Below, piece after piece: positions 11,813 to 23,100 of a stretch of 64,000 nt of DNA. Source of the stretch: Epinephelus fuscoguttatus (taxonomy: Eukaryota > Chordata > Actinopteri > Perciformes > Serranidae); NCBI RefSeq assembly GCF_011397635.1, contig NC_064761.1:26949643-27013642 (forward strand), in the 5' to 3' direction. Both the position numbers and the translations under genes were made by a program. Each line of letters begins with the position of its first letter. Position 1 is the first letter of the stretch. Under the pieces are notes generated by a model, which did no database searches, was not told the origin of the DNA, and saw nothing but the letters and a program-made list of their open reading frames with translations.

Positions 11813-14800
11813 ATGGCGGACAGAAATCTTGTGCAGGAGCTAAAACGTTGGGCGACAGAGGAGTTCAATCTGCCCCCGGACAGCCTGCCAAATGACAGCT
11901 ATTTTAAAACGTGGGTATCAGCTTTACATTTGCTAAACCGATCTTAGAGCTCCTTTCAATTGATGTTTAATTTGCAGTGTTGAACAAACGTAATGTTGTT
12001 TATTTGCTTTTCTAGGCTCTGTATTGGAACAGGGAAGTCAATATGGAAGTACATCATTCAACACGTTTTTCAACAGAGGTTAGTATTAACACTGCCTTCC
12101 TGTTCTGTAACTCCTCAAACACTTGCCTATGTTTGTGGTAATGTTGATTTCTTGCATGCCATTCCAGAGCTAACTCAGACACTATTGAAGAAAGAAGACA
12201 GAATATCCTGGCATCCGAAAAATAGCTTTATCTCCAAAATAAACTGTAGTCTCACCTTCTGTATACTATTTTATAAGCAAATAACTAATGACAGCTTACT
12301 GACGAGTTCCCTGTCTTTCTAGGAATGTGAGGATCATACGTGGCAATCTTCAGTGGTATCCTTTCTGGCCCTGACTGAGGATTGTAAAGCTACCAGTGTC
12401 TTTACAGTGGCCATGCCAACTTCATGTGTACATTTTGGTCATTTGGTTGCTTTTGTAAATGTCACTGAAAAGTCACTTTGGCAGAAGAGTCTGTATCTTG
12501 CTCAAGACTTGATGCTGTTTGTATGTTTATGTTTGGTCATTGTACAGTCTCTCTGCCACCAATCTGAGTGGTGTATTCCTGTCATTGATATGGGTGCTTT
12601 CTTGGGGAGTCCCGAATGTCCCTGTTCAAAACCTTGCAAGACCTGTATGCTGTGACCTATTTCCACTTTCTCTCTCTGTTTTCTGTCAGTTGTCTTCTTA
12701 GCTGTCTTATAATGACCTCAGAAATTATTTTAAATATGCCCTCCTTCTATACTATGTTTCACTCGGTGTACGCTGAATTTTCTCAGCCACCATGACCACT
12801 CTGCGTTTTGCATTTTTCCAGTAATTTCCTTGACATTACGATCTTTAAGGTACAAAGTTCTTCAAGACAAAGAGGTAGCCTATATCTTGTTTTGCTTCTT
12901 TGTGATTCGTTTCTATTTCTTGATATACCTGCTTGTTTTAGTACTTGATCACACTGATGATACACAGTGTGGATTTTTTAATTTTTGTAACAAAGCTGTC
13001 GATAAACTGAAATGTGCTTTTTGTCTGCTGGTGTTTTTGCATGTTCAGTTGAAGCAGGCTGAGGGCCAGAGTGAGGCTGCTAAGCAGAGAGAGCTTCAGA
13101 AGAAGATTGAGCAGCTGAGAACTGAGATCAGTCACCTGGACTCTCAGATCAGTGGAACAGAGGAACAACTGGCTACACAAGGTTAGTCCATCACATGCTG
13201 TAAGGCCTTGGTATCTGATCAGACCACATCACAGAAGGCAGAAAGCCAGCTCATTGCTGCTGTTTGTTTTGCTTCCATCCTTAAACAACATTTTAAGTGA
13301 TCTCCCACAACAGTCTTTTCTACTGTTTACTAACAGAGCAGTCCATCAGCCACACCTGGGCCCAGGTGGAGGACAGCCGGCAAAGAGAACTGCTTTTACA
13401 GGCCTTCAGGCAACGCTGCCTTTTGGGCCGCAAGGTGCTGTCTGATGACACACAAAAGATCAGTCAGCACTGCCAGGCACTGGAACAAATGGCAAAGTAA
13501 GGCAGAACACTGGAAGCTGTGGTAACATAAAAATGAATGAAGAGGGATCATTTACACACCTGCATTAATCATGTTGTACATAAGTATGAACTGTATTCTG
13601 TTTTGCAGGAAAGCTGAGATTGAAGTGCTGTTTGATAACAAGCCCTCCAGTAGCAGTGATGGTGACAACCTCAACTGTAAAGTAGCAGCAGAGGCACAGG
13701 TCCTGGTAAGAGCTGCCTAAATCTGTTCTGAGTAGAGTTGAGAGTGCACTTTATCTGACACAAGTGTTGGCACATTGCTGCTATCTGTGGGTACATGTTT
13801 TAGTCAGAAAAATTAAGAGTAAATAGGCCAGCTGACAAAAATGCTACACAGTGGTTGTGTTCAAAATCATTCCCTCTTTCATATATAGTGCACTATATTT
13901 ACTATCCCTGATTTCATTTCAGTGTCAAAGTTGTGTGTGGAATGTATCTGTATAGTGCCCTCAAAAATGTGCACATTGAATGAAAGAAGGAGTGTCTGTG
14001 GCAGGTACACTACTTTCTGCGAACAACCCCTCAGTGCAATGATCTGCAGGTATCAGAAATCTCAATTCACAGCCCACTCGTAAATTACTGTATATAGCGT
14101 ATCACACAGGAAGCAATGAACGAGTGAATCATTTGGAACACACAATTCCATCTCAGGTGGGAAACAGCAGTATATTACTGGTCTTTTCAGTATGTATCTA
14201 GTTATGCCATCTTCAGGGTAAGCTCACAGTACTCCAACTGGTGGAGACACACTGATTTGATGTTCTTTTGCAAGCTGTTTGAAAACATCACTGGAAATCT
14301 ACATGTCTTTTAAGAAATTACTCAGTTGGATCCACATTTATTCTCACAAATCTGTAACGTAGACCAAGATGCCTGTAATATATCAGTTGCTGACGAAAGG
14401 AAGTCATCCCATTTCTTTTATTTTTCTCTGTTAGCGTGAAGTGAGAGAGCTGTGTGACGACAGGGTCCACTTCTATCAGTCTTTACAAGAGAGTGAACTG
14501 AAAACATCGCACTCTGCAGCCAAACAGTAAGGACTGCAGTGTCTACAGAAATCAAGTATTCAGAAAAACTGTCTTTTATTATATTGTCAGCTTCACTTTG
14601 TTGAATTCATTGCTTCTCTCTGTTTCTCCTCAGTATGAGTTGTGAACAAAGGACTGCTGTGTTTCAGTACTGGCTGAGTGCTGTAGAGGTAGGTGTATTT
14701 TAATCAGATTTCACTAAATATTTTGGTACTTATAAACTGTTAATTTTCAATTTGAATTAATATGATGCCTGTTATGTCTTTAGAACCTGTTGGGTAATTA

Positions 14801-17800
14801 TCCTCCAAACCAAGTTCTCTCAGCGGTGGAATATTTAGCATCCAGAGAGCAGAAGGAACTAGAAGAGAAACTTGCCTCTCTGGATGTGACACGGGATGTA
14901 ACAGCTCTACGGTAAACTCTATTATAATGTTCTCTCTTCCTTAAAGACTATAAAAAAATGCCTAAGTTTTCAATGCATTAACATAGCATTTTAATTGCAG
15001 GTTCCGCTACGAAAGCAATCACCTACTGGACATGTCAGCAGAAGAGGATAATGAGTTGCCATCAGTTAAGAGCCTCTTAGAGGTGCTAAACACAAACACA
15101 CATATTATACACTGCAGAGTAATATTAAGGAAGTTTCACAATGGAGAAAACATGTTTGTGTGTTTCCCTGCATTTGTGATGAAAATATATTTTTATATGT
15201 GGAAATGCACTTGTTTGTTGTTCTAGGATGCTTGGGAAGAGGTAGCACAAAGTTTGGTGGAACTGGCCCAGACCCGCTCCAGAGTTCAGGAGCTTCAAAA
15301 CCAGCTTCAGGCCCGCAAGAAGGAGGCTGAGCAGGAGGTGTCTGGCATTGCAGATGAGCTCCACAATGACAGCTTGGCACTGTAAGCACACTCAATATAG
15401 AGTTTGTTGCTGAGGTTCCCACAAGTCATAAAAAATGTATTATCCCAAGAATAATGTTTTGGTGATGGAATTTTGGACAACAAACGTCAGGAAAAGGCAC
15501 AGAATTATTTTGCAGTAGGAGCTCATTATTGTCAAGCAATGTCTAACAATGTCTTTTTCCTTTTTTCTCACTTTAGTCTTATTCTTTGCGTGTTTTCTTA
15601 CTTTGTTTTGCGCTTTTTTTTTTTATGTCTGCATTTGCAATAAATTAGTTGCGAACAGTCAAATTAGAGACTGCTGTGATATGGACAAATGAAACACTTG
15701 TTACAAAGCATTTACTTTGTTTTCTCTCTGTTGTTGTTAGGTCGGCTCTAGAGGTGGAACTTCAGTGTGTGATGCAGGCTGCAGTCAGGGATCATATCAG
15801 AGATTGGTGTATCCAACTTGATCAGCACGCCAGAAGCCGACAGGAGGCACTTAGGAACCTCCGCAGCCAGTGGCAGAGCATCCTTGACTTTAGGCAACTA
15901 GTGGTGAGAGTGAATTGACAATATGAGACCTCTCATTACCTTTGCTCGTGTTACTCTTGGATCAAGCATTTCCAAGATGTTTCAGAAAATATTGGTGATT
16001 ATTTAGGACAGTGTAGTAAAGAGGATGTGGTTAAGTGTCCTCTTAACTGCCTGTAGATAACATCTTAATTTGTCATACCTTTAAAACACAAAGGTGTCAG
16101 TATTTCTCCAATATATATAATTTCACATATTCTGTTGTTGTGTCTCACCAGGATCTCAGACAGGAGCATATCAGAGGTCTGATTAAAGGGAACTCCACAG
16201 CCAAGACAGAGCTGATGCGTCTGCACGCAGAGGTGCGGAAGTTCTCTATCTATGACCCTTAAGTAGAGAGATTATTTATAAGACTTCCTTAACTCTGTGG
16301 TGAAAGAAATGTTTTGGCCTCTTTCAGATAAAAAAAAACTTTTTCCACACTAAAAGCAAATTTTTAAATGTCTCTTAAGGATTTATATGCCTCTGCCTTT
16401 TTTCAGTTGCAGGAATTTGTCCGGGCCAAACTGGCGCCACACTTTGAAGTTGTCACCGCTGCAGCCAGCAGTCAAAGGAACTCCATCTCTAAGGAGGCCA
16501 GACAGTTGGGAATGGTCTCACTTCCTGCCCTGGACCGTAGGACTGTTGAAGGGTAAGCACAAGTTGCCTGATACCCAAAGGGGTAAACTTCAGTGAATTT
16601 ACATTTTCTGTTGTTTCAGAGTGCAAAGAATCCCTGCATCATGGTTGTCCATCCATCGCTTGAAGTCCCTGACCTTCACCAGCTTGTGTCAGAGCCTGGC
16701 ATTCCCACTGTACAGGGTGAGTCCAGGCATATGATGCATCAGTCATTAATGACATCTCATAGCTATAATCTTGTAGTTGTTAAACCAGTGGAATAGTGCA
16801 GGATAAAATTGTTTCTCTTTTTTAAATGCTAAAATATATGAAGAGATCATTTATATTAATTTTAAACTTTCTAAACAGTATTACAAAGTGTTGAATTACT
16901 GTACAAAAGACCATAACATTGTGTTGTCAGACTGGGAGACCATTGATGCGTGACTTAGCATCTGAAGTTTGTCTTTGGACACTCACTGCATTTTTATAAA
17001 AGTTGTGCTAGCAGCTCCTAAAGTTCACATTGCTCCTTAAATGGCTCATCCCCAGAGTGGTTTTGATTTGCAAGCTGACTGCCAACATGCTGTCAATGCC
17101 ATTGCTTGACCCCACAGTCCTCTCACCAGCAGATCTGATAAAAATATTATCCAGAAAAATCAGTTTTACTGCACAAAGGCACTACACTGTCAGTTTTGTA
17201 CCTTATAGGCAGCTTTTTGAGGATATCCGGGAATCTTACAAACACATGATGGGTAGTTTTTTCTTTTTGTCTTTATTTGAAAGGACAGACTTAAGCGTGA
17301 AAGGAGGAGAGGGGGGGGGGATGACATTGCCTATATACGTGGGGCACCTGCTCTAACCACTGAGCTACTGGGTGCCCAGAATGCATTTCATGTAATGGAA
17401 TTTCTTCGCCTTTTACTTTTTTCTCTGACTTTAAATCAAACAAATTTTTTGTCCTTCTTACATTTCAGGCTCCAGAGGAGTTGTGTTCCCAGGCGCGCGC
17501 CCAACAGCTTGAGTTGCGTTTTCTCCGTCAGTTGCTGCAACTGCACTCTGCCACTGTGCAGAAAACACAGGAGGCGGCAGAGTTACTGCATGCACCTGAT
17601 CAAAAGGGTAATCAAGAGATTTCATGAGCGAAGTTTTTAACATGCTGCATGAAACTGTACAGATATTGTATATGAATTTATTTTCCCTGAACAAAAATAT
17701 GTTTTAAGAATCATTTTACGCGTCAGTACAAACTAAACTTTTGTTTGTCTCCACTGTGCCTCTTAGCTCTGCTGTCCAGAGTCAGGGAGGAGGATCAGAA

Positions 17801-18724
17801 GCTTCTGGAGGCTCTGGTACCGAGAGTCAGAGGCCTCACCCAACGTAGCGCCCAAGGCCTATCTTATGGGGCACAAGTCAAAACTGCCATCTCTTACTGG
17901 TGAGGCACATTTCTGAAGTAGATTACCTATAGTAAAACAATAGATGCACCACAGTTAGCACTTTTATGGTGTGTAGTTTCCTTTAAAAATTTCATTTACA
18001 AACCAGCTTCATTGCTGAGATCTGGGGATGAGCCACCTTGACACAGCTCTACAAATCTGCTGTCTAAACATATTAACAAAACCACACCTGCAAGTGAAAA
18101 TGAAAGTGAATGTGAGAAGTTATCACTCGAACCATCTTATCTAAACATCCTTAGTTTCCTAAAAACATCTTCCTGGTTTAACTTTGATACTGTAATTGCA
18201 TTAAATGTGTGCAGTTTAACAATGCAATGGATGATATGTGTACATTGATTTTGCTTTAAAGTTTAACTGTCTGTTCAAGGGAATAACAGAAACAGTACAT
18301 TGAATTGAACATCAGTTTATTGATGGGATTTTGCACGTATTTGTCATTATGAGATATTTGTACATCAGAATACTCTAATTAAACATTTCGCACCAGCCTG
18401 AGCTGAGTAAAATTTAAGTTATGCTCAAAAATATATAAGGAGGACCCTGGTTGTTTTCCTTCATCGTTCGTTAACTGTAGCTTCAACCTTTGCTACTGTA
18501 TTTTCATGTAGAGTTTGTTGTAGACATTAATGTATTGTGTTATTTGGGTTTATACCTTCAGTCAGCATTTTAGAGTCTGGTTTCCTGGTGAACTTTTTCT
18601 TTTGTGTGTGTATACATATAGGTGGGATCAGCCAGCCCAGCATGTCCTGCCTGAAGTCACTAAAGGAGGACTGTCTTTTCAACAGTGGCAACAGAGATGG
18701 AAGCTTGCTGCCAAAGCCTCTTAG
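11813..18724 (+). CDS. haus5: HAUS augmin-like complex subunit 5
   Basis: HAUS5 is one of eight subunits of augmin, which recruits gamma-tubulin ring complexes to spindle microtubules. Coding exons: 11813-11910, 12016-12078, 12323-12355, 12850-12874, 13049-13181, 13337-13496, 13609-13705, 14435-14526, 14634-14688, 14784-14911, 15001-15082, 15227-15381, 15741-15903, 16152-16232, 16407-16552, 16620-16716, 17469-17607, 17767-17899, 18622-18724. Phases agree throughout and give 660 codons (human about 633). Recognisable pieces are the start MADRNLVQELKRWATEEF, the conserved RGNLQWY (about 59-67), VLSAVEYLASREQKEL, IRGLIKGNSTAKTEL (human RLLIKGNSASKTRL) and the end SFQQWQQRWKLAAKAS. Heptad-rich coiled coil begins at about residue 74 and recurs in the central region. 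Exons 3 and 4 are only 33 and 25 bases; exon 4 has a poor pyrimidine tract, and an alternative 28-base exon (12822-12849) abuts it. The donor after 15082 is the weak GTGCTA. Confidence 0.95.
13855..14170. repeat. Dispersed repeat in haus5 intron
   Basis: It shares a block with 23370-23720: TAGTGCACTATATTTAC at 13886-13902 matches TAGTGTACTATATTTAC at 23415-23431 at 16 of 17 bases. Both copies then run through a similar order of CAATG and ACTT-rich words. This looks like an old fish MITE-type family; ends are unclear. Confidence 0.45.
17256..17380 (-). mobile_element. tRNA-derived SINE, internally deleted
   Basis: On the minus strand the segment begins near 17378 with GCACCCAGTAGCTCAGTGG, containing an RNA polymerase III A-box-like tRNA head. 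It passes to GTCATCCCCCC and a CT-rich body, and ends in AATAAAGACAAAAAGAAAA near 17260. The B-box region expected between head and body is missing, so this copy is internally deleted. It lies in the haus5 intron between 16716 and 17469, opposite to the gene. Confidence 0.65.
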
Positions 18725-19340
18725 GAGACACCTCATCACTAGAACATACAAGGGAGATCCTTCACAGCAGTGGTTCTCAATCTGCGGCCCTTGAGGGATT
18801 TCCAGGGGGTCCCCAGAAAAAGGGGAAGATTATTTTCTCAGTTTAATTCACTACAGAAGTGAGCTCAAAGTGAATAAGAGTGACTATTCTGAACATGGGT
18901 TTCACTTCCTGTATGGTTATCTTCTCAAATGTAGCTGACAACTAATTGTTGGGGGCCAGACTTTTGAAACCACCCACTCAAATGAGTTTGAGTTGACTAG
19001 AAACAGAGTATAATGAGTTGACAATTCTGGTGGGAAAACTGCAGAATTTTGGTCTTGATCATAACTTAAAACAAATTTTATTTCAGATGAAGGTCCCTGA
19101 AGTGAAATCTTATAAAATGGGATGGGAGTCCATGCTCTACTGTTTCAATATAGATGTCCTTCACACAACAAAGGTTAAGCACCACTTCTTACAGCACCTT
19201 TCAGTGGCAGAATGACTGTGCTACAATAGTAAGAGAATGCACACTTCTTTTTTTCTGTTTCTCATGCGCAATAATCCTCTTTATGTTTTGTTTATGTTAC
19301 CATGTAAAAGTCAGTCACTAATAAATCATTTTAAAGCCGA
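18725..19340 (+). other. haus5: haus5 3' UTR with poly(A) signal
   Basis: Noncoding sequence after the TAG at 18722-18724. An AATAAA occurs at 19320-19325, which would give a 3' UTR of about 0.6 kb that includes a solo hAT-like end at 18770. The cleavage site is inferred. Confidence 0.55.
18770..18835 (+). repeat. Solo hAT-like terminus in haus5 3' UTR
   Basis: CAGTGGTTCTCAAT followed by a CCC/GGG-rich stretch matches the start type of the element at 48872. I found no partner inverted terminus downstream, so this appears to be a truncated end. Confidence 0.45.
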
Positions 19341-19719
19341 ATATTTGCTCCTGTTTTCCTTGAAACGCACTGAAAAAACACAATAAAGTTGTTGGTAACT
19401 GCCTCTTGGTCCTGTATTGAAAGAGCTGGATCAGTGCTGCACTCTGCTCGCATGCACACACTGAATGAGCTGCAGATATCTATCATTAGCCCGGTATTGA
19501 TCTGTCTCACAGCCGGTGCTCTGTCCCATCGTTGATTTTTTTTGTAGTTACGGGCACGGTGAAGAAGTCTGAAGCTATCGTTTTGCATGGAGTAACATTG
19601 TTCCTTTGTAGCAGTGAAGGGGGAGTGGAGCAATCTGATTCTTGTGAACTCAGCTCCTCCCATCGTTGCGGCTGCGCAGTTCAATTTTTCACTCCTCTTT
19701 TTTTCAATTTTTCACTCCT

Positions 19720-20108
19720 ACTCTGGCTTCCGGACGCCAAGACAGACCGCTGCCGCCGAATTTAAAGAGACAGGCGATAGTTATTTTAAATACGATAAAC
19801 GGCAACCATTGTCCCTTAGCTTATTTTCCGTCGCTTCTCGCCTCAGCTTGTTTATTTCGATGGTGATGTTTAATCAAAGTCGCAGCGAGTAGCAGCTTGT
19901 CTGTCATCACCCTCCACTCTGCTGGATTTTCCGTCCCTTTGCGCTGTGTGTGCCGAGACTGTCCAGCTAGGCAAAGTAGGGTTGCTCGCTGGCAGGCTGG
20001 CTTCCCGACCGAGAGGAAGGTTTGTCGGCTAGCCAACAACTGGAGGTAACACCGAAGCTTCCCTCTCAAGTTGTGGTAGAGGCTCCCGAGCCTCCCGTCG
20101 CCGGGATA
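19720..20108 (+). promoter_or_regulatory. sin3b: Candidate sin3b promoter / 5' UTR
   Basis: This CpG-containing stretch lies immediately upstream of the sin3b ATG at 20109 and continues open from about 20022 without an ATG. No TATA box is evident. A 16-base direct repeat (TCAATTTTTCACTCCT) sits just upstream at 19681-19696 and 19704-19719. GCTAGCGTTAG and GCTAACGTTAGC motifs lie in intron 1 at 20351-20370 and 20822-20833. The start site was not determined. Confidence 0.35.
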
Positions 20109-23100
20109 ATGGCGAAGATTCAGGCGCACAGCACCGCGAAGCAAATAAACCAAATTCAAGACAAGCCTTACGTTATAACACAAAAGCAAGTGCAGCAGCA
20201 GCACTTCCAGAAGCTGAAGGTAAGAAGACAACGGACACGACAAGGGAAAAGTCCCTCAGAGTCAGAACCATTTTGTTCGTCGGATCATTGCACTGGATTT
20301 GAGGCTTTTCTCTTTCTCCTCTAACGTCGAGAGTAGTGAAAGCAACGGCTGGCTAGCGTTAGTTAGCTCGCTGGCCTATTAAAAGTAATTCATTGCTAAA
20401 CAGCCGAACATTGACATTTAAGGTTAGACGTAGAAGCTGTATTTCATTAATGAATGTCTGAGTGACAGTCGAGTGGCACAGTTAGCGGTAGTTTCTTATT
20501 TACGATGTCAATAACAGCCACTGTGAGCAAACGTTAACTCAAACCTCGGTTGTGGGAAGTTCCTCCTTGTTCGTTTTTTCAGCCACCCTGAACAAAGTGG
20601 AGGACGTCAGCCAGGCTAGCCAAGAACGGCTATTTCAGTTGATTAGCAGCTTCATTACACATTTCTTTGTTATCGCAGTAGTTGGATATTATCATGCTGT
20701 TTGTGCCAACACGATGCTGCTGGCTAGGGACCAGCTGTGACTAAACGTATTGTATAAATTCGTATGTGGGTAGGTGTTGTAAGTGTTCGTGGAGTTATTA
20801 TCGTCAGTTGACTGGCTGTTGGCTAACGTTAGCTTAAACAACCCTCTTTAGATGTGCAGTGTTTGTGACAGCGCTTTGTGTGAACGCATATTTTTTTTAT
20901 CGTAACCTAACCTAGCTGGGATGTTATGTATAAAGAAAGCTGGGGTCCACTGAACAAAAGCTGCTCGGTGTTTCATGTATTCGTCCATTTATTTATTTAT
21001 TTATTTAGCGGTTACTTGTACAGCTAACTAGTGCATTTGTTGATACAGCACTTCAGCTGACAATGAAGAAAGCAAACATGACCTATTTATATAACTTCAT
21101 GTGAAAAGCATCCACAAATAGCATTGAGGAATGTAGATATCTCGCTTTGTCAGTGCTATATGTCAATATGTACAATTATCAATACGACACAAGCCATTGT
21201 CCTGTTAGACATGTGAAAGAGCTGGATTGACATCTCTGTGAGATCCTCCTTCATCAACAGCACAAACAGGATGTTCGTTAAAAAAGCTTCTCCCTAGGTC
21301 CAGATGGGACCGATTGCACTTTGTTCTGCATTAATGAGTTTTGTTTTTCTCTCTGTGTTCAGGTTGAAGATGCCTTGTCATATCTGGACCAAGTCAAAAT
21401 TCGTTTTGCAAATGACCCTGGCATATACAACAAGTTTCTCGACATCATGAAAGAGTTCAAGTCACAGAGGTATTTGGGCAAGAAGTTATTGTATTCCCTC
21501 ATACAGTCTCTTGAGATACTGAATCATAGAGCTTGTATGTAGATTTCAATTATGTTTCAAAATGTAAGGCATTTATCAATAAGAAAGAAATTGCACATAG
21601 CACCCTACTCCAGTTTATATTGTCTTGAAATTTAGTCGTGGGATGAGATATTATGTGTTTCTTTTTATACTAAGCTGCAGCACTCTTTTTGGTTAGAAGT
21701 TGGTTGTCATCATGCTGCATATGAGAGGAAGCTACTTTATTTTTTGCCTCTGTCATTCACACCACAAAACTGTGTCTGTCTGACCGTTCTCTTGAACAGC
21801 ATCGACACGCCAGGGGTGATAAACCGCGTGTCGCAGCTCTTCCATGGACACCCAGACCTAGTTTTGGGCTTCAATGCCTTCCTGCCACCGGGGTATCGGA
21901 TAGAGGTCCCCAAGAATGGGGTGGCTTTCCTCCAATCTCCGTTCTCCACACAGGTGAGACGCTTTGCAGCTAAAGTTGATACATTCTCAAAACTAGTACT
22001 TTATTTATTCTCAAAACGATGAAACTTTCAGCAGGTGCATCATTACAAACTCATGCTGTGCTGAAAGGTATGGTATGAACTTTTAAATTCTTAAGAGGAA
22101 ACAGGTCTGCTTCTTCTGTGCTGAATTTCAATTGTGCGCACTGTTTTAAATTCAGTCAAGATCCCAATGTTTGGAAAGATCCAAAATCTGCCATCCTGAA
22201 TTGTGCACATACACTCAGTTGCCAGTTTATGTATCATAAAGTTGAATCAATACTTATTTAAAACATCCATCCATCTGTACCAGCTTGTCCTATTCAGGGT
22301 GATGGGGGTGCTGGAACCGATCCCAGTTGACATTGGGCAAAGGCGGGGTACATCCTGGACAGGTTGCCAGTTTATCATAGGTCTGACACATAAGAGACAG
22401 ACAACCACAGAGGCAGACAAATATCACACTCACATTCACACCTACAGGCAATTTAGAGTCAACAATTAACCCAACCTATATGTCTTTGGACTGTGGGAGG
22501 AAGCTGGAGAACCCAATGAAAACCCACACTAACACCACATATAAGGCCCCAATGAACATTACTACTTAATGAATGTGGGATTCACTACAGAAGTACCTAA
22601 TAAGCAGGAAACAAAGTGTATGTCATGTGTATAAAAATGCACTGCAATGGGTGGGTGTCTCTCCGAGGCAATTTGGTAGATATTTTAGATATATTGTCTA
22701 CATTTTGATATTTAAAAAAGCAGTAAAAGTTCTTAATGTTTTGATGCACTGTGACTCAAAACTGTTCAGATGTTTGCTTCAGCTCAGATTCATTTTAAAT
22801 TCAGTTCACATTTGGTGTGCTTCATAGTTTATTGTATTTTCAGCTTTGGCTTACAGAAAAAAAAAAATCATGAAGAATGCAGAGACCAGTTTCAGGTTCG
22901 TCACTTTCACATGCAGTAAGTCCAGCGGACTTTAAGGTGCTTTTGAAGATGAAAATAGTCACAGAAAAGAATGTTCTGCAGTCAATCTGAGGCAGACCAA
23001 CATGCCAGACTAAATGAAGGATTTTAATATACCTTTGCTGCCTAAAAAGCATTCCTGTCTGGGTAAAAAAAAAAATCTTGGTTTTAATGTCAAGAACCAA

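Noticed and set aside
19614-19892. Short plus-strand frames upstream of sin3b
   Set aside because: They overlap each other in different frames, have no recognisable content and lie in the promoter or 5' region.
20022-20108. In-frame upstream extension of sin3b
   Set aside because: The frame is open but contains no ATG before 20109, so it is treated as 5' UTR.
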